Positions 25,277 through 34,903 are shown, numbered from the stretch's first letter. The stretch is 64,000 nt of DNA from CAYMAZ01 sp964526285 (GCA_964526285.1 CAZGIW010000001.1:66888-130887), one strand, 5' to 3'. The notes: generated from the sequence alone by a model not told the origin. Translations and numbers: made by a program.

Positions 25277-27649
25277 ATGATAAAAACCAAGATTACACTA
25301 CTACTACTATTTTCAGTTTTTTATTTAAATGCACAAGCATTTTCATGGGATGAAGTTGAAATTTATCATTATGACATTCACCTTTCAATTACAGACATTT
25401 CATCAAAACAAATTTCAGGATATACCCAGGTCACAACTGTTTCAAAAGTTAATGGACTGGATAGTATGTTTCTGTATTTGTCAGAATTGCAGATTGACAG
25501 TATTCACACAAACGGAAACCTCAATACTTCTTTTGTTTATGACAATGACAGTATTATAAAAATTGAACTGCCAGCGGCATACAATATTGGAGATACTTTT
25601 ACTGTAACTGTGTTTTATCAGGGACAACCCATACTTGACCCAAGTGGTTTTGGCGGGTTTTATTTTTCAGGAGACAACCTATACGCTTACAACTTAGGGG
25701 TTGCTTTTTCAGATGATCCACACAGCTACGGAAGAGTTTGGTTCCCTTGTATTGACAGTTTTACTCACAAATCGCTTTATGACTTTTACATTACAACAAC
25801 AACTCCTCAGTTTGCTGTGTGTGGAGGAACAATGATTAGCAAAACAGATGATGTGCCTGGCGGCACTACATTAACTCACTGGAAAATGAACCAAAAAACA
25901 CCTCCCTATCTGATTTCTGTTGCTGTTTCTGATTTCGTGGTGGTTACTGATACTTTTGCAAGTGTTATGGGAAATATTCCCATTGATATTTATGTAAGAC
26001 AACCCGATTCATCAAAAGTAGCTGGTTCTTTTGCCAACCTGAATACACTGCTTGTGGGTTTTGAAAATCATTTTGGACCTTATGGATGGGACAGAGTTGG
26101 CTATGTTGGTGTTCCTTTTAATTATGGCGCAATGGAACATGCCATGAATATTGCGTATCCCCGTTTTGCAATAAATGGGTTTAATACTTATGAGTCGTTG
26201 TTGGCACATGAACTGGCACACTCCTGGTTTGGTAATCTTGTTACCTGTACCACAGCTCCAGATATGTGGATTAATGAAGGATGGGCCCGGTTTTCAGAAA
26301 TCATATACAGAGAAATTATTTATGATAAAGAAACAGGAAGGGAATACTTCAGAAGTAAACACAGAGACGTTCTGCATAAAACACATATAACAGATAATGG
26401 ATATCTTCCTGTAAGCGGTGTAACCCATGACTATACTTACGGAAGTACTGTATATGATAAAGGTGGTGTTGTCACCAATGCCCTGAGATATTATATCGGA
26501 GATAGTTTATTTTTTCAAACTGTGATTGCCTATACAGATTCTTTCAAGTATAAAACTATTTCATCATTAGAACTGAGAGATTTTTTCTCATGGCAGTCAG
26601 GTGTTGATTTGAATCATTTTTTCGATACCTGGGTTTTCAGACCAGGCTTTATTGCAATGATTGTTGATTCTTTTCACGTGGAACCAAACGGACCTGATTT
26701 TGATGTTACTGTTTGGTTTAATCAAAAACTGAAAGGCACAACAGAATATGCTCTAAGCAATAAATTTGATGTTTTGTTTGTGGGTGAAAACCATGAAACA
26801 TATACACATCATGTCTTTTTAGCTAATCCTACAGGCAATCAGACGTTTACAATTCCGTTTACTCCAGTGGCAATGCTTATTGATCCTCTTGATCAAACTG
26901 TTTTTGCCACAACAAAATATGACAGAATTTTTACAAGTGCAGAATCGCCCAACTTTCTTCATTCATTTTGCAAAATGACAATTAATAATCCAGGGTCAGA
27001 TTCAGCCAGATTATTTGTAAGACATCACTGGGTAGCCCCTGATGATGACTTTGACATTAGTCAGAATATCTACAGAATTTCCGATTACAGATATTGGGAA
27101 ATAGATGGTGTTATTCCACAGGATGCCGATATTAGTGCAGAGTTTCACTACAACCGTACTGCAACTTCTAATGGTAATCTGGACAACAATTTATTACCCA
27201 CAACTGCATCAACAGATTCTCTGGTCCTTTTATACAGAGAAAATGCAGCATTTAACTGGACAGTTATCAATTTTACACGCACAGGCAATGCCAATGTGGG
27301 ATATATGGTAACACCAAAACTTTTGCCAGGACAGTATACCCTGGGAATTGGGGAGCCAGGCCAATCATCCATAAATCAGTATGAACCTCAAAAATTAAAT
27401 ACCATGAAAGTGTATCCTAATCCATCAAACGGACATTTTACGATCGAGCTAGAAACTGAAAGTCCGCAAACAAGCATCAGGATTTTCAACAGCATGGGAA
27501 GACAAATTGAAAACATCAAACCCGTGCAGGGAAAAAATTCCATCATATGGAAACCCAACGGAAATCCTTCAGGAATGTATATCATTCAATTGCATGACAC
27601 CAGAAAAAAAGTTATGCTTGATTCCAGAAGTGTTATCTACGAAAAATAA
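25277..27649 (+). CDS. Secreted M1-family zinc metallopeptidase with T9SS sorting domain
   Basis: A 790-aa exported aminopeptidase-like enzyme. Signal peptide at 1-19 (ending NAQA). The M1 N-terminal beta domain and catalytic domain follow. The zinc site is HELAH (H311, H315) with the third ligand E334 in MWINEGW, so HExxH-x18-E is complete. The exopeptidase substrate motif GxMEN reads GAMEH (284-288), with His replacing Asn. A region at about 560-690 has no family assignment. The last about 75 residues form a type A T9SS sorting domain (KVYPNPSNGHFTIELE, IFNSMGRQI, GMYIIQLH). It is therefore an extracellular or surface peptidase for nutrient peptides. Confidence 0.92.
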   Translation: MIKTKITLLLLFSVFYLNAQAFSWDEVEIYHYDIHLSITDISSKQISGYTQVTTVSKVNGLDSMFLYLSELQIDSIHTNGNLNTSFVYDNDSIIKIELPAAYNIGDTFTVTVFYQGQPILDPSGFGGFYFSGDNLYAYNLGVAFSDDPHSYGRVWFPCIDSFTHKSLYDFYITTTTPQFAVCGGTMISKTDDVPGGTTLTHWKMNQKTPPYLISVAVSDFVVVTDTFASVMGNIPIDIYVRQPDSSKVAGSFANLNTLLVGFENHFGPYGWDRVGYVGVPFNYGAMEHAMNIAYPRFAINGFNTYESLLAHELAHSWFGNLVTCTTAPDMWINEGWARFSEIIYREIIYDKETGREYFRSKHRDVLHKTHITDNGYLPVSGVTHDYTYGSTVYDKGGVVTNALRYYIGDSLFFQTVIAYTDSFKYKTISSLELRDFFSWQSGVDLNHFFDTWVFRPGFIAMIVDSFHVEPNGPDFDVTVWFNQKLKGTTEYALSNKFDVLFVGENHETYTHHVFLANPTGNQTFTIPFTPVAMLIDPLDQTVFATTKYDRIFTSAESPNFLHSFCKMTINNPGSDSARLFVRHHWVAPDDDFDISQNIYRISDYRYWEIDGVIPQDADISAEFHYNRTATSNGNLDNNLLPTTASTDSLVLLYRENAAFNWTVINFTRTGNANVGYMVTPKLLPGQYTLGIGEPGQSSINQYEPQKLNTMKVYPNPSNGHFTIELETESPQTSIRIFNSMGRQIENIKPVQGKNSIIWKPNGNPSGMYIIQLHDTRKKVMLDSRSVIYEK

Positions 27650-28127
27650 ATAAACTTAAACATCGTCGCACCTGGGTTTAACTTATTTCATTATTCATCA
27701 TTGAATATTCGTTATTGGATATTCCAATATGTGTTTTTCTATGCCATGCCAAAAGCATCCCGATTGAAGCAAGGGAATCACATAGCCCGCCTTGCAATGG
27801 CGTTTTTCGGTATACGTTTGCGAGGTGCGTATTATCATCCGAAGTTAACGAAGTTAACGAAGGATGGTAACGTTTTACGTTTATCGTATAACGGCCGATC
27901 ACCGAACAACGTAACCGATACGCGCAGGAGTTCACCATGCATAGCATGGCAACCCAACACCGTATAACGCAAAAAACAGATTATTGCTGGCAGCAACGAT
28001 TTTTTTTTTAAAATTGTTATGTAAACTTTTCATACATGCAGCAAAACCACCAACTTTCCCCCAGATTTTTTACATGTCCCATTTAAACACTGATTTTGAG
28101 ACAACCTCGTGATGAACTTACAAACTT
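27650..28127 (+). other. Gene-free 478-bp stretch with structured repeats
   Basis: No credible gene; the open frames at 27678-27947 and 27701-27967 are opposite readings of repetitive DNA. It contains an inverted pair TGCCATGC (27742-27749) / GCATGGCA (27944-27951). A second imperfect pair is formed by the segment ending GGTATACG at 27816 and CGTATAACGCAAAAAACAG from 27961. CGTATAACG is repeated directly at 27885-27893 and 27961-27969, and GAAGTTAAC is tandem (27841-27858). At 28094-28108 lies a 15-base sequence matching, at 14 of 15 positions, the terminal repeat of the MITE-like element at 50.0 kb. An oligo-T run at about 27999-28010 could end transcription. Confidence 0.6.
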
Positions 28128-28901
28128 CTACTGGTTTTTTTCTCCCACAAATGTGGCCCAGTAAAATTCACGGTTCATTTTTGCAATATGTGTTTTGTGA
28201 ATGTTTTTTGGACATTCTGCTTCACAAGAATAAACATTGCTGCAGCTTCCAAAACCAAGTTCTTCCATTTTGCCCACCATGTTTTTTACGCGGGTAATGG
28301 CTTCCGATTTTCCCTGTGGCAGATATGCCAGGTGTGATACCTTGGCACCAACAAAAAGCATGGCCGCTCCGTTTGGACAAGCTGCCACACATGCTCCGCA
28401 TCCAATGCATGTGGCTGTTTCAAAAGCCAGATCCCCGTAGTATTTGGGTACCAAAATCGCATTGGCATCCTGTGCACTACCTGTATTTACAGAAATAAAT
28501 CCTCCCGACTGAATAATCTCATCAAAAGCGGTGCGGTCAACAACAAGGTCTTTTATCACAGGAAAAGGACGTGCACGCCATGGTTCAACAACGATTGTCT
28601 GTCCGTCTTTAAAACTGCGCATGTGTAACTCACAGGTGGTAGTTCCCTTTTCAGGACCATGAGGGCGTCCGTTGATGTATAAACCACACATGCCACAGAT
28701 ACCTTCGCGGCAATCATTGTCATATGAAACGGGACAACCGCTGTAGGCCACTTCATCTCCCTCTGTTAGAAGCTTTTCATTGAGAATGTCAAGCATCTCC
28801 AGAAAAGAACAAGCAGGTGAAATATCATCCAACTGATAGGTTTGGAATTTACCCTTTGATTGGGCATCTTTTTGTCTCCATATTTTGAGTGTGAATTTCA
28901 T
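28128..28901 (-). CDS. sdhB: Succinate dehydrogenase / fumarate reductase iron-sulfur subunit
   Basis: A 257-aa electron-transfer subunit of complex II. The N-terminal 2Fe-2S domain has DNDCREGICGMCGLYINGR and TTTCELHM. The C-terminal ferredoxin domain has CIGCGACVAACPNGA and a CSNVYSCEAECPKNI cluster. Electrons pass between SdhA and SdhC through these centres at the cytoplasmic membrane. It follows sdhA by 30 nt and is the last gene of the sdhC-sdhA-sdhB operon, whose order matches the b-type, five-helix SdhC group found in Bacteroidota. Confidence 0.96.
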   Translation of the reverse strand: MKFTLKIWRQKDAQSKGKFQTYQLDDISPACSFLEMLDILNEKLLTEGDEVAYSGCPVSYDNDCREGICGMCGLYINGRPHGPEKGTTTCELHMRSFKDGQTIVVEPWRARPFPVIKDLVVDRTAFDEIIQSGGFISVNTGSAQDANAILVPKYYGDLAFETATCIGCGACVAACPNGAAMLFVGAKVSHLAYLPQGKSEAITRVKNMVGKMEELGFGSCSNVYSCEAECPKNIHKTHIAKMNREFYWATFVGEKNQ

Positions 28902-28931
28902 ATTGGTCTTGTTTTAATGTTCAACAAAAAA

Positions 28932-30848
28932 TTATTTATAACTGCGTTGTTTCAATTCAACACTTTCAAATTTCAGTGATTCTTTGTGCAGTTGAGGTGC
29001 TTGTGCTTCTCCTTTGTATTCCCAAACACCAACATATGTGTAGTTTTCATCATCCCGCATAGCTTCTCCTTCTTCTGTTTGGCTTTCTTCTCTGAAGTGT
29101 GCTCCGCACGATTCTTTTCGATTTAGTGCATCTGTCACAATGAGTTTCCCTAGCTCAATAAAATCAGCCACGCGGCATGCTTTTTCCAGGTCAGGATTCA
29201 TTCCGTTAACATCACCGGGCACTTTTACATCACGCCAAAACTCTTCTTTCAACTCATCCAGCAACCCCAAAGCTTTTGTTAAGCCTTCTTCGTTACGAAC
29301 CAAACCCGAATAGTCCCACATGATTTTTCCAAGACGTTTGTGAAAATTTTTAGCAGATTGTTTGCCCTTTACTGACATTAACTTGTCAATTTTCTCTTTC
29401 ACTTCCTTTTCAGCAGCTTCAAATTCAGGAGTATCAGTGGTGAATTTGGAAACCTTTATCTGATCTGACAAATAATTGGTCATGGTGACAGGCAAAATAA
29501 AATAACCATCACCAGAGCATTGCATTAATGAGCTGGCACCTAGTCTGTTAGCCCCATGGTCGGAAAAATTGGCTTCTCCTGCAGCAAACAATCCGGGAAT
29601 AGTTGTCATAAGCTCATAATCAACCCACAAACCACCCATGGTATAGTGTCCGGCAGGATAAATTTTCATAGGGGCTTTGTAGGGATTTTCTCCGGTAATT
29701 TTTTCATACATTTCAAACAGATTGCCATATTTTCCTTCAATTACTTTTTCTCCCTGTTTTGCAATGGCATCTTTAAAATCAAGATAAACGGCCAGGCCTG
29801 TTTCTCCTACACCATAACCAGCATCACAGCGTTCTTTAGCAGCACGTGAGGCAATGTCACGTGGAACAAGATTGCCAAAAGCAGGATAACGACGTTCCAG
29901 ATAATAGTCTCGTTCTTCTTCGGGAATTTGTCCCGGAGGACGGTTATCACCCTTTTCTTTGGGTACCCAAACACGTCCATCATTTCTCAGTGATTCAGAC
30001 ATGAGGGTGAGTTTTGACTGATATGGATTCAATACCGGAATTGAGGTGGGGTGAATCTGAATAAAACTGGGATTTGCAAAAGCAGCTCCTTTTTTATATG
30101 CCTGCCATGCAGCTGAAGCATGTGAATTGACAGCAAGAGTTGACAAATAATAAATTGTTCCATAACCACCTGTTGCAAGCACAACAGCATGAGCAGAGTG
30201 TCTTTCAATTTCGCCGGTAATAAGATTACGCGCAATAATTCCCCTTGCTCTTCCATCAATGATTACAAGATTCATCATTTCACGACGATTGTACATTTTT
30301 ACATTACCAAGAGAAATTTGTCTGGACAAGGAAGAATATGTGCCCAATAAACATTGCTGTCCGGTTGCTCCTTTTGCATAAAAGGTTCTTGACACCTGTA
30401 CTCCTCCAAAAGAACGATTATCAATTGTGCCACCATAATCACGTGCAAAGGGAACTCCCAACGCTGTAAAATGATCAATCACCTGATTGCTTACTTCTGC
30501 AGCTCTGTAAACATTGGCTTCGCGTGCACGGAAATCTCCACCCTTTATCATATCATGAAACAAACGAAAGACACTGTCACCATCATTTTGATAGTTTTTG
30601 GCAGCATTAATGCCTCCCTGTGCTGCAACCGAGTGAGCACGGCGGGGCGTATCCTGATAACAGAACACTTTCACATTGTATCCAAGCTCTCCAAGTGCAG
30701 ATGCAGCTCCTGCACCTGCCAAACCGGTTCCAACAACAATTATTTCCAGTTTCTTTTTATTGGCAGGATTCACAAGTTTTGAATTATTCTTATATTGAGT
30801 CCATTTTTCGGCCAGAGGGCCTTCCGGAATTTTTGAATTCAGTTCCAT
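28932..30848 (-). CDS. sdhA: Succinate dehydrogenase / fumarate reductase flavoprotein subunit
   Basis: A 638-aa catalytic subunit interconverting succinate and fumarate. FAD-binding motif VVGTGLAGAGAASALGELGY lies near residues 36-55. The covalent-FAD region RRAHSVAAQGGINAAK has its histidine. Catalytic and substrate segments follow, including HPTSIPVLN, the REERDYYLERRYP-like region, and HYTMGGLWVD. The C-terminus has CGAHFREESQTEEGEAMRDDENY. It sits between sdhC (20 nt upstream) and sdhB. The direction of the reaction is not decided by sequence; related enzymes in Bacteroidota serve both ways. Confidence 0.97.
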   Translation of the reverse strand: MELNSKIPEGPLAEKWTQYKNNSKLVNPANKKKLEIIVVGTGLAGAGAASALGELGYNVKVFCYQDTPRRAHSVAAQGGINAAKNYQNDGDSVFRLFHDMIKGGDFRAREANVYRAAEVSNQVIDHFTALGVPFARDYGGTIDNRSFGGVQVSRTFYAKGATGQQCLLGTYSSLSRQISLGNVKMYNRREMMNLVIIDGRARGIIARNLITGEIERHSAHAVVLATGGYGTIYYLSTLAVNSHASAAWQAYKKGAAFANPSFIQIHPTSIPVLNPYQSKLTLMSESLRNDGRVWVPKEKGDNRPPGQIPEEERDYYLERRYPAFGNLVPRDIASRAAKERCDAGYGVGETGLAVYLDFKDAIAKQGEKVIEGKYGNLFEMYEKITGENPYKAPMKIYPAGHYTMGGLWVDYELMTTIPGLFAAGEANFSDHGANRLGASSLMQCSGDGYFILPVTMTNYLSDQIKVSKFTTDTPEFEAAEKEVKEKIDKLMSVKGKQSAKNFHKRLGKIMWDYSGLVRNEEGLTKALGLLDELKEEFWRDVKVPGDVNGMNPDLEKACRVADFIELGKLIVTDALNRKESCGAHFREESQTEEGEAMRDDENYTYVGVWEYKGEAQAPQLHKESLKFESVELKQRSYK

Positions 30849-30868
30849 ATTGAAATAATTTTAATTGA

Positions 30869-31537
30869 TTATTTAAAAAACATAAAACAAACAGGGATTA
30901 TAATAAAACCTATTGATATACCAATGGAGTATATTGCTCCGATACCTTTAATCCATCCAAAATACTTACTGTGCTGAAAGCCAAGTGTTTGAAAAAATGA
31001 CTGAAAGGCATGATACAGGTGAAATCCCAAAACAACAAAGAGAACGATGTATAACCACGAATAAAGGGGAGTTGAAAATAAGGCCACGGCCATGGGATAA
31101 AAATCATGAGTATCTGCAGCTATTTCAGGCTTGGCAACAATACCAAGTTTAACAAAGTAGAAGTGCATAAAGTGGATAATCAGAAATGTGAGAATTAATA
31201 GCCCAGTCCAGATCATGTAACGTGAAAAGAAAGATGAATCCGATTTGGGAGCTACTTTGTAACGGACAGGCCTGACTCTCCAGTTACGCAACTGCAAAAT
31301 CACTCCGATTAACATGTGAATAATAAATGCAGCAAACAAAACATACTCAAACAATTTGATAAACAAACTGCTTGACATAAAATGCACAGCTTTGGAGAAA
31401 GCTGCACCACTGTCTCCTTTCAGCATCAAAAGATTAATGCCGAGGTGTACCACCAGAAAAGACATAAGGAACAATCCTGCGATGCCCATTGTAATCTTTT
31501 TGATGATGGTTGCCGATTTCAGAATAGAAGTTGCCAT
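30869..31537 (-). CDS. sdhC: Succinate dehydrogenase / fumarate reductase cytochrome b subunit
   Basis: A 222-aa, five-helix diheme-type membrane anchor that connects SdhAB to the quinone pool. Hydrophobic helices lie near 18-38, 58-80, 110-132, 155-178 and 195-218. Conserved histidines in or near helices (VVHLG, HMLIG, IIHFMHFYF, GFHLYHAFQ) are candidates for heme ligation. The open frame runs back to 31669, overlapping the divergent M24 gene. The start at 31537 (MATSILKS) is preferred. A -7 box on the minus strand at 31591-31598 precedes it by 53 nt. Confidence 0.93.
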   Translation of the reverse strand: MATSILKSATIIKKITMGIAGLFLMSFLVVHLGINLLMLKGDSGAAFSKAVHFMSSSLFIKLFEYVLFAAFIIHMLIGVILQLRNWRVRPVRYKVAPKSDSSFFSRYMIWTGLLILTFLIIHFMHFYFVKLGIVAKPEIAADTHDFYPMAVALFSTPLYSWLYIVLFVVLGFHLYHAFQSFFQTLGFQHSKYFGWIKGIGAIYSIGISIGFIIIPVCFMFFK

Positions 31538-31590
31538 ACTAGTAATATTTATATATTTGTAAAATAAAAAATCAGGAGATATTTGATGGA

Positions 31591-31598
31591 CAAAAGTA
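31591..31598 (-). promoter_or_regulatory. -7 promoter box of the sdhCAB operon
   Basis: TACTTTTG on the minus strand, 53 nt before the sdhC start. Confidence 0.5.
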
Positions 31599-31656
31599 TA
31601 ATTATTTTTACAAAAAACAATAACCTGACTAAAATTAACATAAATTAATATAATAT

Positions 31657-32946
31657 ATGAAAGAAACATGTTTTAACAATTCGTTTTTTCTATCAAACAG
31701 ACAGAGACTTACAGCTCTTTTGCCAGAAAATAGTCTGGCAATTATTTCTGCAAATAATTTTATGCCCAAAAGTGCTGACCAGACTTTTCCATTATATCAA
31801 AATCAGGATTATTATTATCTCACAGGGCTGAAACAGGAAAAATCCATTTTATGTATTTGTAAGTCACATCCCGATCCTGCCATGCGACAGGTGTTGTTTT
31901 TGCTCAATGCATCGCCCGAAATGGAAATATGGACGGGGTATCGCTATACAAAAGACGATGTGAAAAGAATCAGTGGAATTGAAACGGTATTGTCTCTCAG
32001 TGATTTTCCTGTATTGATAAAAGATTTTATGACAATCAGTGCAGAAGTGTTGATGCTGACAAACGAAGCGCCAAAGTTTATTTCGGACTACCCAACCGCC
32101 AATGACCTGTTAATCACAGCCATACAACAACAATATCCTCTGCACCGCTATGGAAGACTTTCTCCAGTGATGATGCAACTGAGGCTGATTAAACAGAAAG
32201 AAGAGTTGGGAATGATTAAAAAGGCTATCTCAATTACAGAAAAAGCATTGCACAAAGTGATGAAACAATTGAAACCAGGATTGATGGAATATCAGGTGGC
32301 AGCCGAAATAACAAGAGAGATATTGTGGAACGGGGGCAATGGACATGCTTTTGAGCCAATTGTGGCCGGTGGTAAAAATGCATGTGTGCTGCATTATACA
32401 ACGCCAAATGCAAAGCTGAACAAAGAGGATTTGATGTTGATTGATTTTGGAGCAGAATATGAGTATTATGCCTCTGATTGTTCACGAACCATTCCCGTGG
32501 GCGGAAAATTTACAGCAAGACAGAAACAATGTTATCAGGCTGTGCTAAGAGTGTTTAAAAAAGCACAAAAACTCTATGTTCCAGGAAATACGATAAACAA
32601 AATCAATGCACAGGTAAACCAATGGATGGAAAAAGAAATGATTGAACTGGGTTTGTTTACCAAAGAGGAAGTAAAAAATCAAAACCCTGAAAATCCATTG
32701 TTTAAAAAGTATTTTATGCATGGAACTGCCCATTTTGTTGGCCTTGATGTACATGATGTTGGCTTAAAACATATTCCTCTTGAAAAAGGTATGGTATTAA
32801 CCTGTGAACCTGGGATTTATATTCAAGAAGAGAGTATTGGAATAAGAATAGAAAATATGATTCTGGTGGACAAAACTCCGGTTGATTTGATGAAGCATTT
32901 TCCGGTTGAGATAGAGGAAATTGAAAAAAACTCCGATAAAGTGTAA
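31657..32946 (+). CDS. pepP: Xaa-Pro aminopeptidase (M24B family)
   Basis: A 429-aa cytoplasmic manganese-dependent aminopeptidase P. The N-terminal half (about 1-150) is an aminopeptidase-P N domain with NQDYYYLTGL. The C-terminal pita-bread domain carries the dinuclear metal ligands in LIDFGAEYEYYASDCSRT, the His in MHGTAHFVGLDVHDVG, the Glu in CEPGIYI and the Glu in IRIENM. It removes N-terminal residues next to proline. No -7 box is clear in the AT-rich 120-bp region shared with the divergent sdhC gene. Confidence 0.94.
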   Translation: MKETCFNNSFFLSNRQRLTALLPENSLAIISANNFMPKSADQTFPLYQNQDYYYLTGLKQEKSILCICKSHPDPAMRQVLFLLNASPEMEIWTGYRYTKDDVKRISGIETVLSLSDFPVLIKDFMTISAEVLMLTNEAPKFISDYPTANDLLITAIQQQYPLHRYGRLSPVMMQLRLIKQKEELGMIKKAISITEKALHKVMKQLKPGLMEYQVAAEITREILWNGGNGHAFEPIVAGGKNACVLHYTTPNAKLNKEDLMLIDFGAEYEYYASDCSRTIPVGGKFTARQKQCYQAVLRVFKKAQKLYVPGNTINKINAQVNQWMEKEMIELGLFTKEEVKNQNPENPLFKKYFMHGTAHFVGLDVHDVGLKHIPLEKGMVLTCEPGIYIQEESIGIRIENMILVDKTPVDLMKHFPVEIEEIEKNSDKV

Positions 32947-33025
32947 TTTTAATGTTTAAATTAAACTTTTTAGTTAATTTTACACTCTTAACCCAGCGAA
33001 AGTAACAACAATTAAAATATATTTT

Positions 33026-34828
33026 ATGAAGAACATGTATTCCCCCAGTGCAAAAGTATTATTTGCACTGATGTTTTTTGTTGCCGTGATGAATTCGGCA
33101 TACAGCCAGTGTGGTCCGGTTGATCATGCCGGAGCTGACTTGATTATAAGCACAAACACCACTTTGGGTGGAGAGCATACCAATATTGGAAAATTTCAGG
33201 TTTCCAGTGGTGTAACTCTTAGTGTTGATCCTGTTTGTAAATATTTAATTATTGAGGCAGACACCATCATTGTAGCAGGAATTATCAATGGTAATTATGC
33301 TGGTGATGCAGGAGGTAGTGGAGGAGTTGGAGGAGGCATGGCCAATGGCAGTGGCAATCCGGGTCAGGGTGGTTTTGGTGGTCTGGCCGGAACAGGCCCC
33401 GGTGGTGGCAATGCAGGTTTAGCAGGTCTTGCAGGTGGTACAATTACTCAAATTTGTGGAGGTTTGTTTTGCTCAGGAAATCGTGATGGATTGAATGGTG
33501 GAGGCGGCGGCGGCGGCGGAGCTAGTGGTGGAGCCTATGGAGGTATTGGTGCTGCAGGAGGTTGGGGAGCTTATGGCTCAGGATTTACCGGAGCAACAGG
33601 AGGAGATTATGGACAACCCGGAAACCCAAAATCTCCATTTGGGTCTGAAGATGGTGTTGATATTGCCTGGGGATCAGGTGGCGGAGGTGCCGGTGCCGGC
33701 GGCGGCGGATGGAGTAATGGTGATAACGGAGGTCGCGGAGGAAACGGAGGTGCTATGGTAAGACTCACTTCAGCAGGACCATTGACTCTCTCAGGATCAA
33801 TTACATGCAGTGGAGAGCAGGGATATGCCGGAGGAAATGGTGGCGGAGAAAGTACAGATGATAGTTATACCTGCAGTTCCAGTGGTTATAGTTCATGTGG
33901 AATATGTTCTGAATCAGTATTTGATGCTGCCGGCGGTGCAGGCGGCGGCGGTGGCGGTGGTTCCGGTGGTGGCATTATGCTTCAGGCACAGGGACCAATG
34001 GTTGTTACAGGAATTCTTCATGCAAAAGGAGGAGACGGAGGACCCGCAGGACTTCCAAGAAGCACAATAGATGCATGTTTTGACGATGCACGTGGTGGTG
34101 GAAGCGGAAGCGGCGGAAGAATTAAAATATTTTCAAATCCATGCTATAATAATAATATTTCCCCAACTACCTCAGTGAATGCTGGTCTGGGTGGTGAAGG
34201 CGTTACATCGGGAATTGTAGGAAATCCCGGAACGTACAGAAATGATTTGATTAATCCAGACTATGTTGCACTTGCTGGTGGTGCAATTGCTCTTACAGAT
34301 CCTGAATTTTGCTTCTACGGAGATGTTCCACCAATTACATCATCTACTGCAGCAACAGGAGGTGTGCCAGGAATACTAAACTATCAATGGCAATATAGTA
34401 TAACAAACGCAACATCAGGGTTCTCTAATATTCCCGGACAAATTAATGTTACTTATGATCCTGGAATGATTACTCAAACCACATGGTATAGAAGAAAAGC
34501 AACCTCAGGAATTTGTGAAGAATTTAGTAATGTTGTGGTAGCAACGGTGCTGGATTGCTCTTCAATTGAAGAACAGGAGAACATCAATATTAACGTATAT
34601 CCAAATCCTGCAAACGACGAATTCTTTATTGAAATCCCCCAACTGTCAGAAAGTTCATTTACTTTACACATGTTTACTGTTCACGGATTGAAAGTCATTG
34701 ATAAACAATTTAATGATTTTATTCCCGGAACGCCGGTTTCTGTTACAGTTGACTTGCCTTCAGGAGTGTATCTGCTACAAATTATTGCAAATGATTTCAC
34801 TGCAACAACAAAAATCAGTATAGAATAG
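33026..34828 (+). CDS. Glycine-rich secreted protein with T9SS sorting domain
   Basis: A 600-aa exported surface protein. A signal peptide ends near residue 27 (SAYSQ). Residues about 85-385 are extremely glycine-rich, with runs such as GGGGGGGGASGG and GGGGGGGGSGGG encoded by GGA/GGC/GGT triplets and interspersed alanines. An ordered segment containing cysteines (CSSSGYSSCGICSES) breaks the run. A short Ig-like stretch at about 425-500 (YQWQYSI, TWYRRKAT) comes before the C-terminal T9SS domain (NVYPNPANDEFFIEI, LPSGVYLLQI). No enzyme motif is seen; a structural or adhesive role is likely. A terminator hairpin follows. Confidence 0.85.
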   Translation: MKNMYSPSAKVLFALMFFVAVMNSAYSQCGPVDHAGADLIISTNTTLGGEHTNIGKFQVSSGVTLSVDPVCKYLIIEADTIIVAGIINGNYAGDAGGSGGVGGGMANGSGNPGQGGFGGLAGTGPGGGNAGLAGLAGGTITQICGGLFCSGNRDGLNGGGGGGGGASGGAYGGIGAAGGWGAYGSGFTGATGGDYGQPGNPKSPFGSEDGVDIAWGSGGGGAGAGGGGWSNGDNGGRGGNGGAMVRLTSAGPLTLSGSITCSGEQGYAGGNGGGESTDDSYTCSSSGYSSCGICSESVFDAAGGAGGGGGGGSGGGIMLQAQGPMVVTGILHAKGGDGGPAGLPRSTIDACFDDARGGGSGSGGRIKIFSNPCYNNNISPTTSVNAGLGGEGVTSGIVGNPGTYRNDLINPDYVALAGGAIALTDPEFCFYGDVPPITSSTAATGGVPGILNYQWQYSITNATSGFSNIPGQINVTYDPGMITQTTWYRRKATSGICEEFSNVVVATVLDCSSIEEQENININVYPNPANDEFFIEIPQLSESSFTLHMFTVHGLKVIDKQFNDFIPGTPVSVTVDLPSGVYLLQIIANDFTATTKISIE

Positions 34829-34848
34829 AAACTGAACATATTATACAG

Positions 34849-34895
34849 AGGTGCATTTCTGAGTGGAAAAAATCTGCAGGGGGTGCACCTTTTTA
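34849..34895 (+). terminator. Rho-independent terminator after the glycine-rich gene
   Basis: AGGTGCA (34849-34855) pairs with TGCACCT (34884-34890), followed by a run of five T. The 28-nt loop is long, so efficiency is uncertain. Confidence 0.5.
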
Positions 34896-34903
34896 ATAGA
34901 AGG

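Noticed and set aside
27678..27967. Open frames on both strands across 27.68-27.97 kb
   Set aside because: They read opposite strands of the same repetitive DNA, lack any domain pattern, start sites with promoter boxes or signal peptides, and are full of repeat words.
33495..34070. Valine/glutamate-rich frames within the glycine-rich gene
   Set aside because: These are shifted readings of GGN repeats in the T9SS cargo gene; no independent support.
34883..34903. Upstream start of RtcB
   Set aside because: It falls inside the terminator hairpin of the preceding gene. The ATG at 34904 has an AGAAGG ahead of it.
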